64,000 nucleotides of DNA from Chondromyces crocatus (GCF_001189295.1 NZ_CP012159.1:8850501-8914500), one strand, 5' to 3'. Positions 45,077 through 53,947 are shown, numbered from the stretch's first letter. Notes: generated by a model from the sequence alone, not told the origin. A program made the numbers and translations.

Positions 45077-45999
45077 GTGATGCCTCGCAGTTGTTCTTCC
45101 TCGACTCGCACGGCGGCCCTCAGCTTCGCGCTCCGCGCGCGGGGATTACCTTCCACCTCTGCATCCGACGCGGTGAGAGGCTTCTTCGTGAGCGCACGCC
45201 AGATGCTCCGCTCCTTGAACGCCTGCTTGACCATTCGATCTTCCAAGGAATGAAAAGAGATGATCGCGAGCACGCCGCTCGACACCAGAAAAGTAGGTGC
45301 CATTTCCAGCAAGCTCGCCAGCTCCCTGAGTTCACCATTGACCGCGATGCGCAGAGCCTGGAAGGTCCGAGTCGCCGGGTCTATACCGCCGTGCCGCCCG
45401 GGTCCTACCGCGCGAACGATCGCTCTCCGGAGATCCGTCGTCGTGGCGAGTTCGTTCCGCTCACGCGCAAACTTGATGCTGCGCGCAATTCGCCGGCTAT
45501 GACGCTCCTCACCATAATGATAAATGAGATCGGCCAGGTCCTCCGCCGTGTGATTATCAATGAGGTCGAGTGCCGTTTCACCTACAGTGGGGTCCATTCG
45601 CATGTCGAGCGGTCCCTCGAATCTGAAGCTCATGCCACGAGCAGGGTCGTCGATTTGCATCGAGCTGAGTCCAACATCGGCGAGAATGCCGTCGACGCGC
45701 TCAAGCTCCAGGCGAGCAAGGTGCTCCTTCAAGTCCGAGAACCGACCATGAACACCGAAAAAACGGTCGCCAAATTGAGCAAGACGAACGCGGGCGAGTT
45801 CCAGAGCACGAGGGTCTCGGTCAATGCCAACGACCACAGTATCCGGCATCTGTAGAATCGCCTCTGAGTGCCCTCCTGCCCCCAGCGTCGCATCGACGTA
45901 CACCCCGCCCGTACGAAGTGACGAGAACAGCGCCACCACCTCCGGTCGCATGATGGAGGTATGCAGCTCAGAGCCCGAGGGCATGGAGGAAGCATTCAT
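45073..45999 (-). CDS. rsmH: 16S rRNA (cytosine-1402-N4)-methyltransferase RsmH
   Basis: 308 residues from the ATG at 45997-45999; a TTG at 46011 is possible. SAM-dependent fold: Y-V-D-A-T-L-G-A-G-G-H-S-E-A-I-L, V-G-I-D-R-D-P-R-A-L, D-G-I-L-A-D-V-G-L-S-S-M-Q, and the C-terminal I-S-F-H-S-L-E-D-R and K-K-P-L-T-A-S-D segments. It methylates the ribosomal P site. First gene of the dcw cluster here; mraZ, which normally precedes it, is absent. Confidence 0.95.
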   Translation of the reverse strand: MNASSMPSGSELHTSIMRPEVVALFSSLRTGGVYVDATLGAGGHSEAILQMPDTVVVGIDRDPRALELARVRLAQFGDRFFGVHGRFSDLKEHLARLELERVDGILADVGLSSMQIDDPARGMSFRFEGPLDMRMDPTVGETALDLIDNHTAEDLADLIYHYGEERHSRRIARSIKFARERNELATTTDLRRAIVRAVGPGRHGGIDPATRTFQALRIAVNGELRELASLLEMAPTFLVSSGVLAIISFHSLEDRMVKQAFKERSIWRALTKKPLTASDAEVEGNPRARSAKLRAAVRVEEEQLRGIT

Positions 46000-46185
46000 C
46001 GTGGCAATCAACGTAGAATGACGAGGAGATCCCTTGGCGATGGCTTCGACGCCCTCTCAGGAGAGATGGAACGGCAGTTGTCGTCAGCCAATGAATTCGG
46101 TAAGCTTTCGAATGAATGCCTAGTCTTTCCATGGAATCGTTCTTCCCTGGAATCACTAACCATTTTCGTGACGAACCATCAGAGT

Positions 46186-46203
46186 GGACGTCAAAAGACG
46201 TCC
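46186..46203. promoter_or_regulatory. perfect 7-base inverted repeat upstream of rsmH
   Basis: GGACGTC, AAAA, GACGTCC. It lies about 190 bases before the rsmH start. The minus strand reads TTTTGACGTCC, where TTGACG could also serve as a -35 element. It could be an operator. Confidence 0.4.
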
Positions 46204-46458
46204 GCACGCTGCAGATACAGCTTGCCGCCTATGCAACGAGGGAAGCGCGACGCTACGATTGTGTCGACGCATGGGTCAACAATTTGGGTCCGTTTGCTTG
46301 ACACCGCCAAAGACCTACATCAGCGCACATGAGCAGGGGCCGCTCCAAACGCCATCTCAGAGATTCAGCCCACGGTCATACGGTAAATTTCCCCCGAAGC
46401 CGTCCTGAGCTGCCTCGTTTCGCTGAGTTCTTAACCCACGTCCGCGTCCTTTCGCGCA

Positions 46459-46821
46459 CTACCACGAACAACTCTCGGGGGTGTAGCGACCGTTCTCGAC
46501 GCCAGGCGTCTCGGTCACTGCCTCGATGCAGGCGATCAGAATCAGCAGCCACTGGAGACCTTCATAGGCATCCCGTGAGAGAACTTTGGTCTGGCTGAGT
46601 CCGGTGAACGCAGATCCCGCGGGGAACGACGCATCCTCTCCAATGGTGTCAGGCAGCACGGTTGCGAACAATCCCGTCCCTCCAGAGGGGACTTGGAGCG
46701 CTTGGTGCAGTGTGCTTCCCGGACGACACGGATCACAGGCCGCGGCCATCCAGACCCGCCCACGCTCATCTGAAGGCACGAGCTCGGCACGACATGCTCC
46801 CCCAAGCGGCGCAAGAAGCAC
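46459..46821 (-). CDS. doubtful hypothetical protein
   Basis: 120 residues from a GTG at 46819-46821. Codon choice (purine-rich first position) is compatible with coding, and there is a C-terminal half with L-S-R-D-A-Y-E-G-L-Q-W-L-L-I-L-I-A-C. No signal peptide, motif or family, and no clear ribosome-binding site. It might be a small real gene, the remnant of one, or chance. Confidence 0.3.
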   Translation of the reverse strand: MLLAPLGGACRAELVPSDERGRVWMAAACDPCRPGSTLHQALQVPSGGTGLFATVLPDTIGEDASFPAGSAFTGLSQTKVLSRDAYEGLQWLLILIACIEAVTETPGVENGRYTPESCSW

Positions 46822-47084
46822 TCCGCTGCTGTGTCTGCGAACTTAGACTAACGACCACATTACAGTGGGCGCGTTATCTACGCTTCTTCGCGGACTCGTG
46901 GTTCATGGGCACACAAGAACTAAACTGAATCTGTCTGCGGATGCGCGTGACGGAGCGAGTGTCCTAGAGTCTCCAAACCCTTGCACTGAACTCGGTGGGG
47001 AGTGTCGACGTTTCCCCTGACAGTCATACGTGACCCATGTCTCTCGTCAGGTCAGGCAGTGGGCTTGAGGTGATGAGGTCGGCT

Positions 47085-47100
47085 GCCGGTTGCCACCGGC
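47085..47100 (-). terminator. hairpin beyond the MshEN-REC-TPR gene
   Basis: GCCGGT, TGCC loop, ACCGGC, about 105 bases past the stop. No T-run; a weak terminator candidate. Confidence 0.25.
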
Positions 47101-47205
47101 TTGTGGAAAGATCCCTATGAGACCACCGGTGTCGGGTCACACTCAATCTCCGAGGCTTTCATGGGCCACATTGGCCTCGCCAAACAAGGTCTCGGTTCAC
47201 CACTG

Positions 47206-48954
47206 TCAGAGCAATCCTAGTAGATGCTCTTTGATCGATTGGCGTGTTGGATCATCGGGTGCAACGCTCAATGCGCGCTCCCAGGTCTCAATGGCCTTAT
47301 TGCGAAAGCCTGCTTTTTGGTACAGAACGGCCAGATTCTTCAGAGCAGGAAAATGCTTACTATTGATGTGCAACGCCGTTTCCAATTCCTGAATGGCATC
47401 ATATAGCTGCCCCTGCTTTCCGTAGAGCAACCCAAGATGAAAGTGAAGGCGGTAAGCGAGGGGATCCAGCATTGTTCCCTCTCTCAAATTCTTCACTGCG
47501 GTCTCGAAGTCGCCTGAGCGGTAGGCCGCAATCCCTGCAGCAAGCAGCCGCTCCGCCTCGGCTGAGATTCGATCTTGGTCGCTGCGCGTCGAGCGACTGT
47601 GAACTGCATTCTCTACGGCAGCCACCACATCAGCCACTCGAAACGGCTTCTCAATATAAGCGTCGACACCATAGCTGGACTTGAGATCTTCTGCGAATCT
47701 CCAACCGCGATAAACGGCCGAGATCATGATGATGGGGATGTGACCGTAGCGCTGCGTCCCCTTCATTCGTCGCGCAATATCGAAGCCGTGAACCTCTGGG
47801 AGCATTGCGTCTAGAATCATGACGTCCGGCGGATTCTCTTTCACCATCCGCAGTGCCAGAAGTCCTCGGTCTGCCTCCTCCACGCGATAACCACGTTCTT
47901 CGAAAATGCGCCGGAGAAGGCGACGGATCTCGGCCTCATCGTCCACGACGAGAACAGTTGGCTGCTCACCACGAGGAGCCTCTTTCGGTAGTGTTCCAAC
48001 GAGAGAGAGGTCTCGATCCGCCTCGCCAAACTCTGCATCACTGAGCTCATAGGTCGCTGCCACGCGACTCATGGCATCATCAACAATGATGTCTGGTTGC
48101 CCCACGAAAGCGGCACCAGGCGGAGAGGCAATATCGGCAGTAGCTCCCTCCGGAGCCGCCTCGTCCATGACGTCCGCGAAGGATGTCTCGTCGTTCGTGA
48201 ACTTCGAATCGAACGCGGACTGGTGAATCTTTGCTGCTTGAGTCGTAATTGTAGACTCGGCCGAGGCCGGAAGAGGTTTGGCCACCGAGAAATCCTGCAG
48301 CGCCGCGACTCGCGAGCCATGAGCAGGAATGCGCTGCGCAGGCGTGAAAACTGGATGTGAAGGGGGAGATGTCGCCAGAGGCGGTGTCGAGCGAGCTGGA
48401 GACTGAACTCCGGGAGCTTCCGTCGGGGCTGGGGTACTCGCAGGAGACAATCCAGCGCGGCGCAATACCTCGGGCGGGCATTTTGGGCCGACAAAAAACG
48501 GCTCCCCTTGGTCCTTCATATCATACGCAGCAGCCACGGTTCTCATCAGCGGCCCCGCAAGCGCGATGTAGGGAAACACTCGTTTACCGGTAACGAACTC
48601 AAGCTCATCAACGACTTTCTTGTCCGTTGGAGCCGCCATCGCGACCAAAATTCTATCGTCACGAACAAGCACGGGCAGCAGTTTGTGCTTCATCGCGATC
48701 TCTCTAGGAAGGATCGACAGGTCGCTGAGTCGGATGCAGACCTGTGTGAGATCAATCCCAGGAACCCCGCTCTGCTCAGATAGAGCTTTGAGAGCAGCGA
48801 CCTCTGAAAGGGTCCCGCTCTCGATCATGCCCGTCGCGAGTGGCACACCTTTGGCTCGAGACTCCACCAAGGCCTGCTCCAGTTGGGGCTGGGTGACGGC
48901 CCGCTGCTGCAGCAAGATGCGCCCGAGTGGTTTCTTGTTCGGATCTTGAGTCAT
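47206..48954 (-). CDS. MshEN - response-regulator receiver - TPR fusion protein
   Basis: 582 residues. The N-terminal ~145 residues match the MshEN/GspE-N domain (L-G-R-I-L-L-Q-Q-R-A-V-T, L-P-R-E-I-A-M-K-H-K-L-L-P, V-A-M-A-A-P-T), which in other proteins binds c-di-GMP. A ~180-residue Pro/Ser/Ala linker follows. The REC domain (331-455) has D338-D339 and phospho-acceptor D382. TPR-like helices fill 470-580. No ATPase, HTH or enzyme output. It probably integrates c-di-GMP and phosphorylation and acts through protein binding. The linker and the TPR part are less G+C-rich than the dcw genes. A 167-base gap separates it from tgt. Confidence 0.82.
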   Translation of the reverse strand: MTQDPNKKPLGRILLQQRAVTQPQLEQALVESRAKGVPLATGMIESGTLSEVAALKALSEQSGVPGIDLTQVCIRLSDLSILPREIAMKHKLLPVLVRDDRILVAMAAPTDKKVVDELEFVTGKRVFPYIALAGPLMRTVAAAYDMKDQGEPFFVGPKCPPEVLRRAGLSPASTPAPTEAPGVQSPARSTPPLATSPPSHPVFTPAQRIPAHGSRVAALQDFSVAKPLPASAESTITTQAAKIHQSAFDSKFTNDETSFADVMDEAAPEGATADIASPPGAAFVGQPDIIVDDAMSRVAATYELSDAEFGEADRDLSLVGTLPKEAPRGEQPTVLVVDDEAEIRRLLRRIFEERGYRVEEADRGLLALRMVKENPPDVMILDAMLPEVHGFDIARRMKGTQRYGHIPIIMISAVYRGWRFAEDLKSSYGVDAYIEKPFRVADVVAAVENAVHSRSTRSDQDRISAEAERLLAAGIAAYRSGDFETAVKNLREGTMLDPLAYRLHFHLGLLYGKQGQLYDAIQELETALHINSKHFPALKNLAVLYQKAGFRNKAIETWERALSVAPDDPTRQSIKEHLLGLL

Positions 48955-49121
48955 TCCGCGGCTGTTGTTGGATGAGGAGGCCTCAGAAATTTTTCGCCCC
49001 GGCCCGTATATCTCCCGGAGCTTACAACATCGTGTGGGTGGCGTCGGCGTGGATCGCGGGGCTCTTCAGGATCTTGGCCCTCGAGCCGTAACTTTTCCTA
49101 CAGTCACACGCTGACCAACCA

Positions 49122-50246
49122 TCACGAATCAGCAACGTCTTTCGTCAGCCATGAACGTGCGAAAGCCGCATATCTACCGGCAGCGATCGCAGCACGTGCC
49201 TCCCGAACGAGACGTCCATACAGGTGTAGGTTATGCTCAGTCAGCATGCGCAGAACGACTACCTCACCCGCCATGAAAAGGTGTCTAAGGTAAGCGCGGC
49301 TATATCCTTGCGTGCATGTTGGACATTCACACCCTGGATCGAGTGGAGAAAAATCTTCTTTGTAACGAGCTTGCTTGATGACGATGCGACCCTGCTTCGT
49401 GAGTGCCTGACCGTTGCGAGCATTTCGAGTAGGCAGGACGCAGTCGAACATGTCCACCCCTGCACCAATCGCACGAACGAGGTCGGTGGGTGTTCCAACA
49501 CCCATCAAGTAGCGAGGACGCGACGCGTCCAGACGAGGAGCGACCTCAGCTAGAACTTCGTGCATTTTTTCGATGGGTTCGCCAACCGAGAAGCCCCCCA
49601 GAGCCAATCCATCAAAGGACATGGCCGCGAGTTCGTCCGCATGTGCGAGACGCCTGCGGACATCGGTCCCTCCCTGCACAATGCCGAACAGCGCTTGATC
49701 GGGACGCTTCGCTGAGAGGCAGCGACGCGCCCAACGGGTGGTGACGGCACAGGCTTCATCCATCTCGCGGGGAGATGCTGTCCCCGGAGGACAGATATCT
49801 AGCTGCATCGCGATATCCGCACCTAGAGCGCCTTGCACCTGCATGGCCACCTCCGGAGTGAGGACGCGCCGAGAGCCATCGAGATGCGAGCGAAACACAA
49901 AGCCTTCTTCCGAGACGGTGCGGCGGTCCGCCAGAGAAAACGCCTGAAACCCGCCTGAATCAGTCAGCATCGCATGTGGCCAGCAAGTGAATTTGTGCAG
50001 GCCGCCAATCTTGTCTATCACCTCGGGTCCCGGGCGTAGCCATAGATGGTACGTGTTCCCCAGAACGATCCGCGCCCCAGTGGCAGCTACCTCTTCAGGA
50101 GTCAGTGTCTTGACACTCCCCTGTGTGCCGACTGGCATGAACGTCGGCGTCTCGACTTCTCCATGGGGTGTCGTCAACACCCCCGTACGAGCTGCTCCAT
50201 CCTGAGCAGTTTGGCGAAATTCGAAGCCAAAAGTCGATATGGCCAT
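49122..50246 (-). CDS. tgt: queuine tRNA-ribosyltransferase
   Basis: 374 residues, normal for bacterial TGT (~375). TIM-barrel enzyme that replaces guanine-34 by preQ1. Seen: D-S-G-G-F-Q-A-F-S-L (catalytic/base-binding region), G-G-F-S-V-G-E, M-G-V-G-T-P-T-D-L and the C-terminal zinc site C-E-C-P-T-C with a distal H. It starts 4 bases after queA, the classic queA-tgt pair. Confidence 0.96.
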   Translation of the reverse strand: MAISTFGFEFRQTAQDGAARTGVLTTPHGEVETPTFMPVGTQGSVKTLTPEEVAATGARIVLGNTYHLWLRPGPEVIDKIGGLHKFTCWPHAMLTDSGGFQAFSLADRRTVSEEGFVFRSHLDGSRRVLTPEVAMQVQGALGADIAMQLDICPPGTASPREMDEACAVTTRWARRCLSAKRPDQALFGIVQGGTDVRRRLAHADELAAMSFDGLALGGFSVGEPIEKMHEVLAEVAPRLDASRPRYLMGVGTPTDLVRAIGAGVDMFDCVLPTRNARNGQALTKQGRIVIKQARYKEDFSPLDPGCECPTCTQGYSRAYLRHLFMAGEVVVLRMLTEHNLHLYGRLVREARAAIAAGRYAAFARSWLTKDVADS

Positions 50247-50250
50247 TGGT

Positions 50251-51324
50251 CTACCCGAACACCATCATTGCATCACCATAGGAATAAAATCGATAAGATG
50301 ATGTTATCGCCGCACGGTAGGCAGCCAGCGTTCTCCGCCCCCCTGCGAACGCACAGACCAGAGCTAGAAGAGTCGACTGGGGCAGGTGAAAATTGGTGAT
50401 CAAGGCATCTACCACGCGGAACCTGTAGCCAGGCTGGATGAGCACTCGCGTCTCACCGCTTGAAGCGGTTACTCGTCCCGGTCTGCTGGGATCTGCTGCC
50501 GTTTCAAGGGCCCGGACGACCGTTGTTCCAACAGCAATCACGGGTACTTTACGTCGGCGCGCATCATCAATCGCTTCGCTCACCTCGTCGCTCACGAAGT
50601 ATTCCTCTTCATGCATTGGGTGGTCGTCTAGATCGAGCGCAGTAACAGGCTTGAAAGTCCCCAGTCCCACATGCAGAGTAATGCTCGTCATCTTTACCCC
50701 GCGAGACTGAAGCTTTTCGACGAGTTGATTCGAAAAGTGCAGACCAGCCGTGGGGGCAGCAATCGCTCCAGGGGTACGGGCAAAGACTGTCTGATAGCGT
50801 TCTCTATCGGACGCATCGTCGGCACGTTTCATGTAAGGAGGAAGCGGAATATGGCCGTGAATGCCAATGAGCTTCTCGACAGCCACACCTCGAGGCGAGG
50901 ACAGTACGACTTCAAGCATTGCATCACCAGCGCACTGAACAACGTGGGCCTTGATCTCACCATTTTCGCCAAACGCCAGCTCGGCTCCTTGTCGAATCGG
51001 CTTCGATGCTCTTCCACGCGCAAGCCAGTGCTCTACGAGGCCTCCCTCGCTCGACTTCAATTTGCGCAGAAGCAGAAGTTCGACCTGGCCACCAGTTGCG
51101 AGCTTTCGACCAAGCAGGCGAGCTGCAACGACACGAGTGTCATTGACAATCACCAACGCACCAGGAGGGATGTGCTCGTCGAGCTTGCAGATGGTCGAGT
51201 GACCCACCTCTCCAGGCGGTTGAGTTCGGTCGACAAGCAACAGGCGAGCCTCCTCTCTCTCCGCCGTTGGTCGTGAGGCGATGAGTTCATCTGGCAACGA
51301 GAAGTCGAGCAATGCACGATGCAC
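50251..51324 (-). CDS. queA: S-adenosylmethionine:tRNA ribosyltransferase-isomerase
   Basis: 357 residues (family ~350). Makes epoxyqueuosine from preQ1-tRNA. Seen: F-D-F/F-S-L-P-D-E-L-I-A start region, L-V-I-V-N-D-T-R-V, P-P-Y-M-K, G-A-I-A-A-P-T-A-G-L-H-F, H-V-G-L-G-T-F-K-P-V, and T-N-F-H-L-P-Q-S-T-L-L at the end. GTG start at 51322-51324. Five bases upstream of tgt. Codon usage is clearly less G+C-biased than in the dcw genes. Confidence 0.95.
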   Translation of the reverse strand: MHRALLDFSLPDELIASRPTAEREEARLLLVDRTQPPGEVGHSTICKLDEHIPPGALVIVNDTRVVAARLLGRKLATGGQVELLLLRKLKSSEGGLVEHWLARGRASKPIRQGAELAFGENGEIKAHVVQCAGDAMLEVVLSSPRGVAVEKLIGIHGHIPLPPYMKRADDASDRERYQTVFARTPGAIAAPTAGLHFSNQLVEKLQSRGVKMTSITLHVGLGTFKPVTALDLDDHPMHEEEYFVSDEVSEAIDDARRRKVPVIAVGTTVVRALETAADPSRPGRVTASSGETRVLIQPGYRFRVVDALITNFHLPQSTLLALVCAFAGGRRTLAAYRAAITSSYRFYSYGDAMMVFG

Positions 51325-51541
51325 ACTCAGCTAGTAACACGTATGAGGCACGAGCGTCCCGAGTCCTGCAGGTAAGGACCACCTCAATCTCACAAGGAGT
51401 TCCGCGACGCAACGCGACCCTCCCCCACGATGATAGTTTCACACCCCTCAAAAGCGCGTCTTTCAGTGTCTGTTCAACAAACGCTCGTTGCCCGACGAGC
51501 GACCTCCGCAGCATCGACAGGCGGAACTCGGGAAGTGGCAC
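51287..51541 (-). CDS. small hypothetical protein overlapping the start of queA
   Basis: 84 residues from a GTG at 51539-51541; it overlaps queA by 38 bases. Sequence V-G-Q-R-A-F-V-E-Q-T-L-K-D-A-L-L-R-G looks like a folded amphipathic helix, and strand-like stretches follow. No family recognised. The overlap would couple it to queA; equally it may be a chance frame. Confidence 0.3.
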   Translation of the reverse strand: MPLPEFRLSMLRRSLVGQRAFVEQTLKDALLRGVKLSSWGRVALRRGTPCEIEVVLTCRTRDARASYVLLAECASCIARLLVAR

Positions 51542-51684
51542 GTCATGGCTCCGACCGAGGCCCGGTCAGACTGAAACGCCTATGCTTCGACACTGTTCTT
51601 CAGCTCTCTCCGCGGCCAAAAGATGAGCGCTTTAGACGTCCGAGGGACCTTGAACAGGTCAGGTTCGGCCGCTATGGTGCCCAC

Positions 51685-52101
51685 ATGCGTGGTGTCTTCG
51701 TAGCCTTTTCACTTGCGCTCGGAGGACTTCTGTCGGCCAGCGGATGCGACAGACACTCTACCCTCTCTCTCTCGGTTGCAGATCCCAAAGGAGAGGACCT
51801 CGTCAAAGGAGCCGTAGTAGCAGCGTCCGAATCCTCGGGTGGGATCCGGTTGTACAAGATAGTCCATGTCGACGACTATCCGCCTCCTCTCGATTACGAA
51901 ATTCATATGATTGCCTATGAGCCAAAGGCACAAACATTTGAGGATGCCGCAGCACTTTGGTCGAGAAGAGAGCGCCTGACGATAGCATCAGATCATGTTT
52001 ATGTTCAACGTTCCCAATTTTTGCTTCGTGAACGACATGTCCTAAGAGTTGAGCCGGTAACCGATCAAGAGGCTGAAGGATACGCGCGCAGCAAGCACTA
52101 G
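51685..52101 (+). CDS. small lipoprotein of unknown function
   Basis: 138 residues from the ATG at 51685. Lipobox L-S-A-S-G-C21, mature domain with L-S-L-S-V-A-D-P-K-G-E-D-L-V-K-G-A, predicted beta-rich with R-E-R-L-T-I-A-S-D-H-V-Y-V near the end. Probably outer-membrane anchored. No family recognised. The 360 bases upstream, toward queA, hold only the doubtful small frame (51287-51541). Confidence 0.6.
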   Translation: MRGVFVAFSLALGGLLSASGCDRHSTLSLSVADPKGEDLVKGAVVAASESSGGIRLYKIVHVDDYPPPLDYEIHMIAYEPKAQTFEDAAALWSRRERLTIASDHVYVQRSQFLLRERHVLRVEPVTDQEAEGYARSKH

Positions 52102-52140
52102 CGATAAGCCCGGTATTTACAAGATACGGAGAATGCCTTC

Positions 52141-52161
52141 GCGGGAAGACAGTCTTCCTGC
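52141..52161. promoter_or_regulatory. dyad downstream of the lipoprotein gene
   Basis: GCGGGAAGAC, one base, GTCTTCCTGC: nine of ten pairs. Either a transcript hairpin ending the lipoprotein gene or a protein-binding dyad. Confidence 0.35.
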
Positions 52162-52260
52162 GCTTAGTTCCCGTCCTCAAAGTCCCCGAACCGAGACCTC
52201 CGGCCCTTGTTTATCGGGAATCGTGTAGTCTCTGATGGCGATGAAGGACATTTCGGGACG

Positions 52261-52276
52261 GGAACTAGCTAGTTCC
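52261..52276. promoter_or_regulatory. 16-base perfect palindrome
   Basis: GGAACTAGCTAGTTCC, fully self-complementary, about 380 bases upstream of the SDR gene. It looks like a dimeric regulator site. Confidence 0.45.
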
Positions 52277-52654
52277 AGACCTTAAAAGCCCACATCTGAC
52301 ATCAAGGCCCCCCCAATTACCGCGAATTAGAAGGTAGAAATCTCAGTTCAGAAACTATTGAGATGGGGAATACTTGGGCAGCGACAACGCTTCGCTGTGC
52401 GTAGCGAAACATGGCCGCCTCCGCATCGAGATTCGGCTCAATCCTGTGCGGGTCACGGGAACTGAGTGTTTACGCTGCCTGAGGTCGGCGACCAGCCGTG
52501 AAACATGAGCAACAAGCGCTCCACCAGGTGCACGGAATGCGTGTCCAGCGCGACAAAATCAACAATCTTCGTCAGAAGATATGATACAGGCTGCGGAAGA
52601 ACGCGGCAACGCCGTCATTGACTGCAAAACTGAGAAGGAAGAGGAGAGAAATAG

Positions 52655-53419
52655 ATGCGACTGAACGACGCCAAGTTCATCATCACGGGTGCAGCCTCCG
52701 GCCTAGGTCGTCATTACGCGGTAAGGCTGGCTGAGGCAGGGGGCCAAGTTGTCGCGGGCGATGTCAATGAAGCTGGGCTTGCCTCTCTGGTAGAAGAGGG
52801 GAAAAGCCTACCCGGGAAAATTCATGCGAGACCATTGAATGTCGCCTCCGAAGGAGAGGTCGGCGAGTATGTAAGCTGGGCCAACGAAGCAATGGGGGGA
52901 TTGAATGGTCTCGTCAACAACGCTGGAATTCTTCGAGATGGCCTGCTGGTGAAGAAAGATCGCAAGACCGGTGAGGTCTTGAAGATGAGTGCAGCGCAAT
53001 GGCAGGCCGTAATCGATGTGAATCTGACAGGTGCGACATTCATCGCTCGGGACGTCGTTGCAAAGATGATTGAGACGAGCACGAAAGGTGTCATTGTCAA
53101 CATCAGCTCCATCGCGCGTCACGGAAATAGGGGACAATCAAACTACACAGCCGCCAAGGCAGCCCTAGCCGCGAATACACGGACTTGGTCGCTTGAATTT
53201 GCACCTTTCGGAATTCGAGTCGCAGCGATTGCGCCTGGGATGATTGAAACTCCGATGACGCAAGGGATGAATCAAAAGGCTCGTGATGCTCTCGTCGCGA
53301 ACATTCCGAGTGGACGCATCGGAGAACCGGAGGACATCTGGATCGCCGTCCGGTTTGCAATTGAATGTGATTACTTCAACGGGCGCTGCATCGATGTCGA
53401 TGGTGGTCTCTCGATGTGA
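52655..53419 (+). CDS. short-chain dehydrogenase/reductase, 3-hydroxyacyl type
   Basis: 254 residues. T-G-A-A-S-G-L-G (11-18), acidic D36 after the second strand (NAD preference), N-N-A-G, catalytic S151/S152, Y164, K168, and P-G-M-I-E-T-P-M. The insert K-K-D-R-K-T-G-E-V-L-K-M-S resembles FabG-like/3-hydroxyacyl-CoA dehydrogenases. GAGGAGAG lies about eight bases before the ATG. Likely fatty-acid or alcohol oxidation/reduction; substrate not certain. Confidence 0.85.
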   Translation: MRLNDAKFIITGAASGLGRHYAVRLAEAGGQVVAGDVNEAGLASLVEEGKSLPGKIHARPLNVASEGEVGEYVSWANEAMGGLNGLVNNAGILRDGLLVKKDRKTGEVLKMSAAQWQAVIDVNLTGATFIARDVVAKMIETSTKGVIVNISSIARHGNRGQSNYTAAKAALAANTRTWSLEFAPFGIRVAAIAPGMIETPMTQGMNQKARDALVANIPSGRIGEPEDIWIAVRFAIECDYFNGRCIDVDGGLSM

Positions 53420-53490
53420 GCAAGAGACACCGGACACACACATTCACCCACGTTCACGCAGGGAACTTAGCTCACCTTTCCGTGTCACGA

Positions 53491-53504
53491 GGAGAGTAAT
53501 CTCC
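53491..53504 (+). terminator. small hairpin after the SDR gene
   Basis: GGAGA, GTAA, TCTCC. About 70 bases past the stop and ~75 bases before bfd; no T-run. Confidence 0.3.
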
Positions 53505-53577
53505 GCTTGATCCGGGCGATATTGAAAGCTACGTTCAACTTCAAGCACTTGGCTCCGTAGCGAGGTGGTTTGAAGTC

Positions 53578-53799
53578 ATGTACGTCTGCCTCTGCAATGC
53601 CGTCACGGACCACGAAATAAAAGATGCAATCGGAGGGGGGGCCTCAACCATGGCAGAGGTGATGAGGTGCACAAAAGCAGGAACTTGCTGTGGCTCTTGC
53701 CAGCCAACGATCGCTTTCCTGCTGGATACGACTTTTCTGGTGAAGCCTAAAACCAGACTTGTTGCCCCTGAGGAGCTAGAAAACTCTAGCGCAGCCTAG
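53578..53799 (+). CDS. bfd: bacterioferritin-associated ferredoxin Bfd
   Basis: 73 residues (E. coli 64). [2Fe-2S] ligands C4, C6, C38 and C41 fall at the E. coli positions, and V-C-L-C-N-A-V-T-D-H-E-I opens the protein. Bfd reduces the haem of bacterioferritin so that stored iron is released. Upstream bases include TTGAA-N7-TTCAA (53522-53538), a possible regulator site. It is followed 209 bases later by bfr on the same strand. Confidence 0.93.
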   Translation: MYVCLCNAVTDHEIKDAIGGGASTMAEVMRCTKAGTCCGSCQPTIAFLLDTTFLVKPKTRLVAPEELENSSAA

Positions 53800-53947
53800 G
53801 TTCTAACTTCGCCCCTCAGCTCGCCGGACAGCTTGAGGCTATGCACGCCCGAGACGCTCCATTTCGGGACGTCGTGGTGGCTTGCTGCCTACCGCCTGTT
53901 TTTTCGTTGCGCTTACCCCGGCGAACGCACCATATGGCGTTTGGATC

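Larger units (their letters stand above)
46000..47205. other. 1.2-kb gap upstream of the dcw cluster
   Basis: Lower G+C than the cluster to its left. It contains one doubtful reading frame (46459-46821), a perfect hairpin (46186-46203), and a GCCGGT-TGCC-ACCGGC hairpin (47085-47100). No mraZ, no RNA gene recognised. The dcw promoter probably lies here, but no sequence stands out. Confidence 0.5.
52102..52654. other. 553-base gap with two dyads upstream of an SDR gene
   Basis: No gene supported. It holds a near-perfect dyad (52141-52161), the 16-base perfect palindrome at 52261-52276, and near 52500-52590 a short stretch (V-K-H-E-Q-Q-A-L-H-Q-V-H-G-M in one frame) that looks like a decayed gene end. 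Noticeably A+T-richer than most of the window. Confidence 0.45.

Noticed and set aside
47085-47100. tRNA or riboswitch in the 46.0-47.2 kb gap
   Set aside because: No cloverleaf or known aptamer pattern could be made by eye; only simple hairpins.
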